Positions 16,917-25,019 of a stretch of DNA of 64,000 nucleotides are shown one piece after another. Both the position numbers and the translations under genes were made by a program. The stretch is taken from the NCBI GenBank assembly GCA_050283925.1, contig JBNOAI010000006.1, forward strand, positions 186,001-250,000, given 5' to 3'. Source of the DNA: ZC4RG25 sp023428365. GTDB taxonomy: Bacteria > Pseudomonadota > Alphaproteobacteria > Rhizobiales > Hyphomicrobiaceae. The notes under the pieces were generated by a model. It had not been told where the DNA came from. It saw only the letters and a list, made by a program, of their open reading frames with translations, and searched no databases. Each line of letters starts with the position of its first letter. Within the stretch, counting starts at the first letter, position 1.

Positions 16917-18122
16917 TCAGAACGGGTTGAGGCTCGGTTTGGGCGTGAACTTGAGATAGCCGACGTTGGCGCCGACCCTCAGTCCGAGACCCGTCCGGAT
17001 CGGGGCCAGGACCACGCGCCCTTTTTTCAGAAATGTGATCCCGACGCCGCCCACGAGATAGGCCGAGCCGTCGACGCCCCCGAACCGCGCGAACAGCTCG
17101 CCGGGCTCATTCAGGTTATAGACCAGGAACATCACGCGCGATCCCTCGACGCCAAGGTCGTAGCCGAATGACGGACCTTGCCAGTACACCGGCTGTTCGC
17201 CCGTGGCCTTGGACACCAGCGATCCTTTTCCATACCTGAGACCGGCCAGGAATGCGCCGCCGCCTTCGGTGCCGAGAATGTATCCGTTGGGTCGTCCGTA
17301 GTTCTGGAAGGCGTATTCGATCACACTGGCGAGGCTTGCGGAGATTGATCCGAAGAACCCGCGCCCGGCCAACCGGATTTCCTCAACCGAGTATTCGAAT
17401 TCGGCTGATTGCGGTAGACGCGGCGGCAGATCCTGCAAGACGGGTGGAGGCGGACTGAGGTTCGCGACATCGCCGGGTTGGGCGTGTTGTACGGTATCGG
17501 TTTCCCAAGACTTCGACTCTCCGCGAGGTGCGGGTTGCGCCGAAGGGTTGGCTGCAGGCGCCGATCGTGCGGGTTGCTCAGGAGCCCTGGTCGCGGGTGG
17601 TGGTGCCGATTTCGGTTCAATCTTGGACTTCGACTCTGGCGGGCGGGCGGCAGTCTGGGCGGAACCTTCTGCCAATGCGGCGTCGAGACGAGCCGAGACG
17701 TGAGCAGCTTTTGCGCTGGTCAATTCTATGAGCTGTGAAGAGACCGTTTTGAGCTTGGCAAGGCGGGACGTGCAGGATTGCGGGTCGCGTTCGACATCCT
17801 CGCCCAGCACATCCAAATCACCCAACAAGTTGGCGACCTGCTCGTCGAGCGCGTTCGTCTCGGCATCCTGAAGCAGTTCGGCGACCTTGCTGTTCATCTC
17901 GGCATCCGACCAACCGTTTTTCTCGGCAAGTCGTCGGCTCTTGGCCTGCAGCTGCGGCTGGTGGCTGGCGTTGAGTTTCCGAAGCTGCGCGCTGGTCGAG
18001 TCGATCAGGGCGGCGATCGACGCCTGATTGCAGGTCTGGGCTTGCGATCGGGTTGAGGTCAAACCGGCAGCCATGGCCACAATTGGCAGGGCTAAGACGA
18101 TTGTCCGCAAAGCGGCTCGCAT
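16917..18122 (-). CDS. EipA-like envelope protein (DUF1134)
   Basis: 401 residues. Signal peptide ending near RSQAQ, a helical region of about residues 30-150, a Pro/Ser/Ala-rich linker (about 150-225), then the conserved DUF1134 domain from about 240 to the end, with FFGSISASLASVIEYAF, a Gly-rich YILGTEGGGAFLAGLRYG and a SFGYDLGVEGSRV segment. The family includes Brucella EipA, a periplasmic beta-barrel-like protein needed for envelope integrity. The helical N-terminal extension is longer than in EipA itself, which is a notable difference. Flanked by two paralogous secreted proteins on the other strand. Confidence 0.88.
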   Translation of the reverse strand: MRAALRTIVLALPIVAMAAGLTSTRSQAQTCNQASIAALIDSTSAQLRKLNASHQPQLQAKSRRLAEKNGWSDAEMNSKVAELLQDAETNALDEQVANLLGDLDVLGEDVERDPQSCTSRLAKLKTVSSQLIELTSAKAAHVSARLDAALAEGSAQTAARPPESKSKIEPKSAPPPATRAPEQPARSAPAANPSAQPAPRGESKSWETDTVQHAQPGDVANLSPPPPVLQDLPPRLPQSAEFEYSVEEIRLAGRGFFGSISASLASVIEYAFQNYGRPNGYILGTEGGGAFLAGLRYGKGSLVSKATGEQPVYWQGPSFGYDLGVEGSRVMFLVYNLNEPGELFARFGGVDGSAYLVGGVGITFLKKGRVVLAPIRTGLGLRVGANVGYLKFTPKPSLNPF

Positions 18123-18317
18123 AGGGAGATGTCCTTCAATTCACGTGCTGATCACGGGGCGCAGTGTCCGTGAGGAGGATACTACCTTCGGGTGCTGTAA
18201 TCCGCACCGGACTTGGCGCAGATCGCTTGCGTTATCCATGCGCGAATGTCGCGCACAAATGCTATCCAGGGTTGTGCAATGATATCCTCTGCACCGTGAG
18301 TTTCTGGAGGAAGGTCG

Positions 18318-18656
18318 ATGATACGTCTTTTCATGGCGGCAATGGTCCCAGCTGCCGTGCTGTTGTCCGCGCCTGCGTTCGCCCAGGTCACGGGCTTGGA
18401 CGGGCTTCATAATCAGGCCCGTATCGGCGGCAAAATATGTATGACCGAGCACGAGCATTATGGCGAAGGAACGATGGGGAGCCGCAAGGGCGCAGAACAG
18501 GCCGCGATGCGATCCTGGGCGTCCTTCACGGCCTGGGAATACGGTGCGCCGTGGGGACGCTACAACCTGGCTGTCGGAAAATCCATGGATTGCGCGCAAT
18601 CCGGTAGCCAGTGGGTGTGCAAGACAACCGCGCGGCCGTGCCGTCCGGGGCGATAG
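18318..18656 (+). CDS. Small secreted four-cysteine protein, paralog 2
   Basis: 112 residues. Signal peptide with cleavage near AFAQV, then TGLDGLHNQARIGGKICM, MGSRKGAEQAAM, WEYGAPWGRYNLAVGKSMDC, WVCK and ARPCRP. All four cysteines and more than half of the mature residues match the protein at 16472-16831. Very good ribosome site GGAGGAAGG 5 bases before ATG 18318. It is divergent from eipA with a 195-base gap, so the two may share regulation. Function unknown. Confidence 0.82.
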   Translation: MIRLFMAAMVPAAVLLSAPAFAQVTGLDGLHNQARIGGKICMTEHEHYGEGTMGSRKGAEQAAMRSWASFTAWEYGAPWGRYNLAVGKSMDCAQSGSQWVCKTTARPCRPGR

Positions 18657-18673
18657 AGTGCAGCTGCTCAGTT

Positions 18674-19039
18674 CTAAACGAATGGCAGTTCCAGCAGGCT
18701 GAACCCGACGAGGCTGACGACCAGAGACCAGAGAAAGATGCGCCCCCGCTTTGTCTGGCTGGCTCGTTCGAGGACCAGGAGCGCCGCAAGGGTCGCTGCG
18801 GTCGCGAGATTGATGATGACAAGCCCGCCGAGACCCAGGCCTCGACTGCTCATCGCACTGCCTTCAAGAAAGACGGCGCCAGCCATGCCGATCATCAGAC
18901 CGCCGATCAGCCGTGGCCACAACGTAGCTTGCGGCAACGGAAGGCCGAGCACACGTGCGGCAACCAGTGGCAGTATCAAGAGGATGACGCCCGCGATCAG
19001 GCGCAACACTATCTCGATCCAAAGCAGCTGCTGAGCCAT
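18674..19039 (-). CDS. Small four-helix membrane protein
   Basis: 121 residues, nearly all hydrophobic, with four predicted membrane helices (about 10-32, 42-60, 70-90 and 100-120). No family recognised. Second gene of a minus-strand pair, 34 bases after the lipoprotein gene. Its 3' end is 17 bases from that of the convergent small secreted protein. Confidence 0.7.
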   Translation of the reverse strand: MAQQLLWIEIVLRLIAGVILLILPLVAARVLGLPLPQATLWPRLIGGLMIGMAGAVFLEGSAMSSRGLGLGGLVIINLATAATLAALLVLERASQTKRGRIFLWSLVVSLVGFSLLELPFV

Positions 19040-19073
19040 ACGGACGTTGCGTTACCGGCGGCGTTCGGTGCGA

Positions 19074-19649
19074 CTAGCGGCTGTTATCGCGCCGTTGCAT
19101 TTCATCCCACAATTTATCGGCCTGCCAGGGCTTCTGTTCAGTGTTGTCTACCAAGCCGGAGAACAAGCCGCCGCTTTGTGCCTCTTGCTTCTTCGGCGTC
19201 GGCGTGAAGTCACCCGCAAGGTGCCGGTTGAGATCCGTCTTGATCTCATTCGCTTTGGATTTATTGCAGTAATCAGCCTCGGCCGTCGTCGCCTTGAGCA
19301 CCGCGCCGCGAATGTGGTCGTACTCGCGTTCGATTTTCTGAAGCTGATCCGGACCTGCGCCTTGCGCGGCCTCGGCAGCGAGGAAATTCCCTCTCAGCTT
19401 TGCAGGGTCGAAGTAAAAGCCGCACCGCGACGCGCGCGCAGACGTGGCGCCAACCTGTACGGCGCGCGACGTGGGATCGCTCGGCGGTGGCGAAGGCGGC
19501 AACGTCGCCGTTGCTCCGGCCGTCGAACCTGCCGCTGCGGTCGGCTCGCCTCCACCTGTCAGCGAAGCCGTCGTCAAGGCGCTGGAGCCGCATCCAGCCA
19601 AAGCCAAGCCGGTTGCGGCGAGAAGAATCACTGTGCGAGCGTCCGTCAT
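19074..19649 (-). CDS. Putative lipoprotein
   Basis: 191 residues. Lipobox LALAGC at residues 15-20 marks it for lipidation at Cys20. A Ser/Thr/Pro/Gly-rich linker to about residue 65 is followed by a helical region with CGFYFDPAKLRGNFLAAE. Single remaining cysteines in SRCGF and YCNKS could form a disulfide. A Gln/Asp-rich tail ends the protein. No family recognised. Probably co-transcribed with the following membrane protein gene. Confidence 0.75.
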   Translation of the reverse strand: MTDARTVILLAATGLALAGCGSSALTTASLTGGGEPTAAAGSTAGATATLPPSPPPSDPTSRAVQVGATSARASRCGFYFDPAKLRGNFLAAEAAQGAGPDQLQKIEREYDHIRGAVLKATTAEADYCNKSKANEIKTDLNRHLAGDFTPTPKKQEAQSGGLFSGLVDNTEQKPWQADKLWDEMQRRDNSR

Positions 19650-19887
19650 ATGAGCACTTTGCGCGAAATTCGGGCCCGGTCAATGTGCGCCAGAAGGATG
19701 CCCACATTGAGCCCAATCTATGACACGCGTGCGGATTGCGCGTTGGGCATGGCTTCGCGGCCACGCTGAAGGGCCGATCCGCCCTCCTATCGCGCTGCGA
19801 ACATTATTCTACGTCGCAATGTCGGAACGCGTGCGGCGGTTTCGTCCTCGGGAACACAAGGCCACTGCATCACAGGGAGCACCCAAT

Positions 19888-20319
19888 ATGAAAGTCATGG
19901 TCATCGTGAAGGCGAGCAAGGCATCCGAAGCCGGTGAGATGCCGGATACGGAACTGCTGACCGAGATGGGCAAATATAACGAGGAACTGGTGAAGGCCGG
20001 CGTGATGCTGGCAGGCGAGGGGCTGCATCCGACGTCCAAGGGCAAGCGCGTGCGGTCCTCGGGCAAGAACCGGACAGTGATCGACGGCCCGTTTGCCGAG
20101 AGCAAAGAGGTGATTGCCGGCTATTGGATCTGGAAGGTCAAGGATATGGACGAGGCCGTCGCTTGGCTGAAGCGCTGCCCGAACCCGCACGCCGAAGAGT
20201 GTGACGTCGAAATCCGCCCCGTATTCGAGATGGAAGACTTCGGCGACGCCATGACTCCAGAGCTGCGCGCGCAGGAGGAAAAGCTGATGGCGGAGGCTAA
20301 GAAGAACGCCGCATCTTGA
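19888..20319 (+). CDS. YciI-family (DGPF domain) protein
   Basis: 143 residues. YCII-related/DGPF dimeric alpha-beta barrel: MKVMVIVKASKASEAG opening, KAGVMLAGEGLHPT and the VIDGPFAESKEVIAGYWIW signature. Such proteins are small ferredoxin-like folds often encoded next to ECF sigma factors, which I do not see here. Enzymatic role unproven. ATG 19888 with CAGGGAGC upstream; earlier in-frame starts give a low-complexity leader with no similarity. Confidence 0.88.
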   Translation: MKVMVIVKASKASEAGEMPDTELLTEMGKYNEELVKAGVMLAGEGLHPTSKGKRVRSSGKNRTVIDGPFAESKEVIAGYWIWKVKDMDEAVAWLKRCPNPHAEECDVEIRPVFEMEDFGDAMTPELRAQEEKLMAEAKKNAAS

Positions 20320-20495
20320 TCCGCCGACGGCGGGCCATGTGCTATCCCCGCAAGATGACTAGCTTTTCACCCGTCTTTCGCCGCAAACTGAATGCACTGT
20401 GAGATTCGGTCCGGCATCGTGACGCTCGCCAGATAAGGCGAATCGGTCATTGATCCGGGCCGGATACTGAACGGCATGACGCGGTGCGCGAAGGC

Positions 20496-21587
20496 ATGAG
20501 ATTGGGTAAACCGGCACTCCTGGCACTGACTGTCGCGACGTCGATTGCGACTGCCGTGGGAACGTTGGCGCTGGACAACATGGGCGTCATCAGTCTGACG
20601 GCGTCGGAAGACGATGCGATTGTTGGACAGCTGTCATCGTTCGAGATCATCCCTCCGGCACCGACCGATCCCGTGCGCCGCTTCGCTTACGTGTCGCTCG
20701 ATGCGGGTACGTTATCGATGGTCCCACCGCCGTCGCCAATCGCGGAAGAGCGCGAGCTTGATGACGAGGTACCGCAGCCCGACGATATCGCCGAAGCTGA
20801 TGTGCCGGAGCCGGAAGCCGAGGTTGCCGAACCATGGGTCGTGGAAACACGAGAGAATCCAAAGGCGCAGGCAGAAGCCGCGCGGATCGGCGGCGCTTAC
20901 GCGCAGCGGCTGCCGAAAAACAACCTGCTGCGTGATCCGCGGCTTGTGCCTCGCCTGGCGCAGATCTCGCCGGGAGCGAGCGCGCGGCTCGACGCCAAGT
21001 TCCGCGCCGCCAAGGCCAACTGGCAGCCGGCGGAGATCGCGATGGTCGCGGTCAAGGACGATAAGATGCTGGAGCTGTTCGCGCGGCCGGAAGGCAGCGA
21101 AGAGTGGACGTTCATCCATCGCTATCCGGTGACTGCTGCCAGCGGCAAGGCAGGTCCGAAGCTGCGCCAGGGCGATAAGCAGGTGCCCGAGGGGATTTAC
21201 AACATCTCGTTCCTCAACCCGAACAGCAAGTATCACGTCTCGCTGCGCGTCAATTATCCGAACGCCTTCGATCGCGAGATGGCCAAGCACGAAGGTCGCT
21301 CCAATCTGGGTGGCGATATCATGATCCACGGCAAGGCTGTGTCTGTCGGCTGCATCGCCGTTGGCGACGAGGCCGCCGAAGAACTGTTCGTGCTGGCCGC
21401 GCAAACCGGTCTATCGAACATCAAGCTGATCATTGCGCCGACGGATTTCCGCCGCCGCAGCATCCCGACGATCGAGGCCGGGCATCCGCAGTGGCTGCCG
21501 AAGCTGTATTCGGAAATGCAGGTCGCGATGGCCGATTTCAAATCGCCACCGCCGAATATCGGTCTGCTGTCGTATTTCTGGAATTGA
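20496..21587 (+). CDS. YafK-like L,D-transpeptidase family protein
   Basis: 363 residues. Signal/anchor helix at about 5-25, a Pro/Glu-rich linker, then a YkuD domain at about 170-310. The active-site block IHGKAVSVGCIAVGDEA has the His and Cys of the family but Ala-Val where classical enzymes have the Arg of SRGCIR. That pattern matches the YafK/DpaA branch, which in E. coli cuts the Lpp-peptidoglycan link rather than cross-linking. Here it may act on peptidoglycan-protein links. ATG 20496 preferred; GTG 20484 is possible. Confidence 0.88.
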   Translation: MRLGKPALLALTVATSIATAVGTLALDNMGVISLTASEDDAIVGQLSSFEIIPPAPTDPVRRFAYVSLDAGTLSMVPPPSPIAEERELDDEVPQPDDIAEADVPEPEAEVAEPWVVETRENPKAQAEAARIGGAYAQRLPKNNLLRDPRLVPRLAQISPGASARLDAKFRAAKANWQPAEIAMVAVKDDKMLELFARPEGSEEWTFIHRYPVTAASGKAGPKLRQGDKQVPEGIYNISFLNPNSKYHVSLRVNYPNAFDREMAKHEGRSNLGGDIMIHGKAVSVGCIAVGDEAAEELFVLAAQTGLSNIKLIIAPTDFRRRSIPTIEAGHPQWLPKLYSEMQVAMADFKSPPPNIGLLSYFWN

Positions 21588-21838
21588 GACGCACATAAAT
21601 CGCCGCCGCGCGGGCGAATGCAATCGGAGGCCCCGCGGCCGACCGCAATCGACCCCAACCCGAGACGTCGTAGACCTTCGCTCGGTTTCTGTGTCACGGG
21701 TTGATACCGATTTTGGCTGATTCCGATTTCCCGCTTTCCAATTATCTTTTCGCGTCTCCGTGAAACCCAAGTTGCGCGCCGGAGTTGGACGCCACAGTGC
21801 GAGATGTGGTGGCCAGCAAGCGAGCAAATGGGTGTTTT

Positions 21839-22996
21839 ATGGCACATGATAGCTTCCTCGATGCCCCTCAACCGATCCGGGGAAACAAGGGCGCGACCGA
21901 CCCCGGTGCACGGAACGTCGATCTTGATTTGCAAAATCCGGACGTTTTCTCACCCCCAGAATCCGATGCCGGATCTATTCCCAATTTGAAGTTTCCTTTC
22001 GCGATGGCGCACAATCGGCTGGAGGATGGCGGCTGGGCGCGCGAGGTAACGGCTCGCGAATTGCCGGCCGCCAAATCTCTCGCCGCAGTAAATATGCGCT
22101 TGGGTCCTGGCGTCGTGCGCGAACTGCATTGGCACAAAGAATCAGAGTGGGCCTATATTCTTCAAGGCAGAGTGCGCCTCACCGTCGTGGACTCCGGTCG
22201 TCATGTCGTGGTCGATGATCTAGAGCCCGGAGATGTGTGGCTTATCCCACCGGGCGTGCCGCATTCGATTCAGGGGCTGGCCGAGGGCACGGAGTTTCTC
22301 CTTGTATTCGATGACGGGAATTTTTCGGAGAACCAGACGCTGTTGATTACGGAGCTCTTCGCGCATACCCCGAAAGAAGTGCTTGCGAAGAATTTCGGAC
22401 TCCCGGTGTCGAGCTTCGAGAATATCCCGAAATCCGAGAAATACATTTTCAGGATGCCTGTCCCGGATAGCCTCGAACGCGTCCGCAAGGAGCTTCCCGA
22501 TGACCTGCCGCCGACCCCTTATGTGCTGCATGCATCGGAGATTTCTGCGAGAAAATTTCAAGGCGGCAGTACAAAGGTTATTGATGCGAAGGCATTTCCG
22601 CTAACGAATATCTCGGCTTTGATCATTGAGTTGGAGCCCGGCGCCATGCGCGAAATGCATTGGCACCCGGATGCGGATGAACTGCAATATTATCTCGCAG
22701 GCGAGGCCCGCATGACGGTTTTCGATGCGACCGCCAATGCGCGGAGCTTCAATTACAGAGCCGGTGACGTTGGTTATGTGCCACGAACGCTGGCCCATTT
22801 CATCGAGAACACGGGATCAGAGCCGGTTCACGTGATCAACGTATTTAATAATAGGCACTACTCAGACATATCCGTGAACCAATGGATGGCGCTCACCCCG
22901 CCCGAGCTTATTCGCAGCCATCTCAACGTCGATGATGGCGTCATTAGAGCCCTTCGGCGTGAATATTGCCCAGTGGTTGGGCCGACCGCGTCCTAG
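21839..22996 (+). CDS. Bicupin oxalate-decarboxylase-like enzyme
   Basis: 385 residues with two cupin domains. Each has its Mn-binding HxH...E set: ELHWHKESEWAYILQG in the first, EMHWHPDADELQYYLAG in the second, plus a later His in PPGVPHSIQ and PRTLAHFIENTG. This is the oxalate decarboxylase family (oxalate to formate and CO2). Whether it is a decarboxylase or oxidase cannot be read from these motifs alone. An AEC carrier gene follows 69 bases later and may carry the substrate or product. No signal peptide with this start, so probably cytoplasmic. Confidence 0.88.
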   Translation: MAHDSFLDAPQPIRGNKGATDPGARNVDLDLQNPDVFSPPESDAGSIPNLKFPFAMAHNRLEDGGWAREVTARELPAAKSLAAVNMRLGPGVVRELHWHKESEWAYILQGRVRLTVVDSGRHVVVDDLEPGDVWLIPPGVPHSIQGLAEGTEFLLVFDDGNFSENQTLLITELFAHTPKEVLAKNFGLPVSSFENIPKSEKYIFRMPVPDSLERVRKELPDDLPPTPYVLHASEISARKFQGGSTKVIDAKAFPLTNISALIIELEPGAMREMHWHPDADELQYYLAGEARMTVFDATANARSFNYRAGDVGYVPRTLAHFIENTGSEPVHVINVFNNRHYSDISVNQWMALTPPELIRSHLNVDDGVIRALRREYCPVVGPTAS

Positions 22997-23065
22997 GAAA
23001 TACCGACCAGCCGTCGTGATCGCAGATCGGGGATGTGTGCTGCCGTATTGAGCGGAGGCGAGGAT

Positions 23066-23986
23066 ATGACTGCAATCATTCAAGATGTGATCTCTATATT
23101 TTTCGTCCTTGCCCTGGGTTATGCAGGCGGCCGGCAGGCACTCTTTGATCAGGACCAGGCGGCTGGTTTCAATCACCTCGTGTTGAACTACGCATTGCCG
23201 GCGACTCTCTTTGTGTCGATCGTAAATTCGACCAGGGAGGAGTTGTTCTCCGACATCACGATGCTGCTCGTATCAATCGGTGTTTTACTTGGCTGGTATT
23301 TTATTGCGTTTCTTGTGGCGATGTTTGTTTTCCGGCACGATCGCCGCGAAGCAGGTATCGCAGGATTGAGCGCTGGTGCTCCGACCGTTGGCTTTCTGGG
23401 TATTGCCGTTCTCTCACCGCTGTTCGGTGGTTCTGCCGCGTTGAGCGTTGCGGTCGTGGCATTAGTGGTCAATGTACTTCAGGTGCCGCTCGGAGTGTTT
23501 TTTGTGGCGCCGGCGGGAACAAAGCCGGCTGCTGCCTTGGAACACGCGATTAAACAACCAGTTGTTCTTGCGCCACTTATTGCAGTTGTTCTCGTGGCAC
23601 TGGGCATCCGCGTACCGTCGATTATTTTGCCCGCTTTCGAGTTGATCGGCCATGCCACATCCGGTGTCGCGGTGTTTGCTGCCGGCCTTGTGCTGTCGGC
23701 CCACAAATTCAAAATTGATTTCGAAGTGGCATGGAATACGATCGTCAAGCTCGTATTGATGCCGGCCAGTATGTTGGGTGCAGCGCTCTATTTCGGGATT
23801 GGCGGGCATAAACTTGAAGAGCTTGTGTTGCTGGCGGCGCTACCACCCGCGTTTACCGGTGTCGTTCTTGCCGGCCGCTATCAAACATACATAACTATGG
23901 CGTCCTCGACACTCATCGTATGTGTATTTCTGTTTGCGATTGCAGCACCTGCTTGGATTGCCGTGGCGCGACATTTGGGTGGTTAA
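23066..23986 (+). CDS. AEC-family (auxin efflux carrier-like) transporter
   Basis: 306 residues, about ten membrane helices in two inverted halves. The Asn-rich motif NYALPATLF in helix 2 and PAFTGVVLAGRY near the C-terminus fit the AEC family, whose bacterial members move malate, malonate and related dicarboxylates. ATG 23066 has GGAGGCGAGG just upstream. Linked to the oxalate-decarboxylase-like gene on the same strand, so a dicarboxylate such as oxalate is a reasonable substrate guess. Confidence 0.87.
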   Translation: MTAIIQDVISIFFVLALGYAGGRQALFDQDQAAGFNHLVLNYALPATLFVSIVNSTREELFSDITMLLVSIGVLLGWYFIAFLVAMFVFRHDRREAGIAGLSAGAPTVGFLGIAVLSPLFGGSAALSVAVVALVVNVLQVPLGVFFVAPAGTKPAAALEHAIKQPVVLAPLIAVVLVALGIRVPSIILPAFELIGHATSGVAVFAAGLVLSAHKFKIDFEVAWNTIVKLVLMPASMLGAALYFGIGGHKLEELVLLAALPPAFTGVVLAGRYQTYITMASSTLIVCVFLFAIAAPAWIAVARHLGG

Positions 23987-24047
23987 GGCATTGAAGGCGA
24001 GGAAGGAGCCGTCGAGCTGTTTATGTAATGCAGACAAGCGTCGTCGA

Positions 24048-24926
24048 TTACATCCTCTCGCCCGGCAACTTGCTCGCCTGCTTCACCCAGTCCGTGAACT
24101 GAGCGTCGTCCAGGTCGTCGTTCTCGTAGATATCCAGATAGCGAACCTCCTTCTGTTTCGATGTGCCTGGAGGAACGGGGGTTAGCGAAGTGCCGCGGAA
24201 GAAGGCGACTTTCACGTATTTCGCGAAGCAATGGTAACTCATGAACCACGTCTTCTCCTCGACGCCGTAGAAGGGTGAGTTCCATTTGACGGCCTTGCGC
24301 ACGCCGGGCACGGCGCGCGTGATGAGGGTGTCGATGCGGCGGCCGAGGTCGCGCTTCCATCCTGGCATGGCGTCGATGTAGGCCTGAACCGGGGCCTCGC
24401 CATCACCCTTCGCGATCTGCGGATTGCCGCCTGAGAGTAGCTTCGGCTCTTTCGACGTCGCGGGCGCTTTGCCTTTGAGATTGAGCGCGACCGCGGCGCG
24501 GATGAGCTTCTTGAGCGCCGCCTCGTTGATCTTCTCACCCTGGCCAATGTCGATGGCGCGGCGGACATTTCCCTCAAGGCTTGAATTGAACAGGCCGGAT
24601 GGATCATCCAGTGCAGCGCCCTTGGCGAAGGTCAGCTTCACGGTGCTCTTGTAGGTCTCGCCGGTGCAGATGATGCCGTCGTGTTCCCACACCGGGACGC
24701 CCATCGGGTTCGTCGGCTTCTTCCACTTCACCGCCTCGACCACATCGGGGTCGGCATCGCGGATCAGTTTGCGGACGCGCGCGAGCACGTCGCCGCGCCA
24801 GTCGCCAAGGCTCGCGATTTTTTCGTCGATCAGGGCGGAGCCGGAGACCTCATCCTTGGTGCGTGGCGGGCTCTTGCCGGCCCTGATGGCGGCCATCGTC
24901 GCGGCGCGGCGCGGTTTGGTGGTCAT
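24048..24926 (-). CDS. Tandem DUF1801 protein
   Basis: 292 residues that look like two DUF1801 (YdhG/YjbR-like) domains in one chain. Domain 1 at about 30-150 has VVEAVKWKKP and a short TVKLTFAKGA. Domain 2 at about 180-288 has VRKAVKWNSPFYG and YVKVAFFRGTSL. Cytoplasmic. Function unknown for the family; the AVKW-P block repeats in both halves. Single-copy DUF1801 proteins are usually 120-150 residues, so this is a fusion or internal duplication. Confidence 0.85.
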   Translation of the reverse strand: MTTKPRRAATMAAIRAGKSPPRTKDEVSGSALIDEKIASLGDWRGDVLARVRKLIRDADPDVVEAVKWKKPTNPMGVPVWEHDGIICTGETYKSTVKLTFAKGAALDDPSGLFNSSLEGNVRRAIDIGQGEKINEAALKKLIRAAVALNLKGKAPATSKEPKLLSGGNPQIAKGDGEAPVQAYIDAMPGWKRDLGRRIDTLITRAVPGVRKAVKWNSPFYGVEEKTWFMSYHCFAKYVKVAFFRGTSLTPVPPGTSKQKEVRYLDIYENDDLDDAQFTDWVKQASKLPGERM

Positions 24927-25019
24927 GCGTTCGCTTCCCTGATCGTCGGACCCACCTCATCAAGGACAGAAGAAGCGCTCGACACTATGGCGCGTGGGCA
25001 GCGTATGCCGCCCGCGCAC

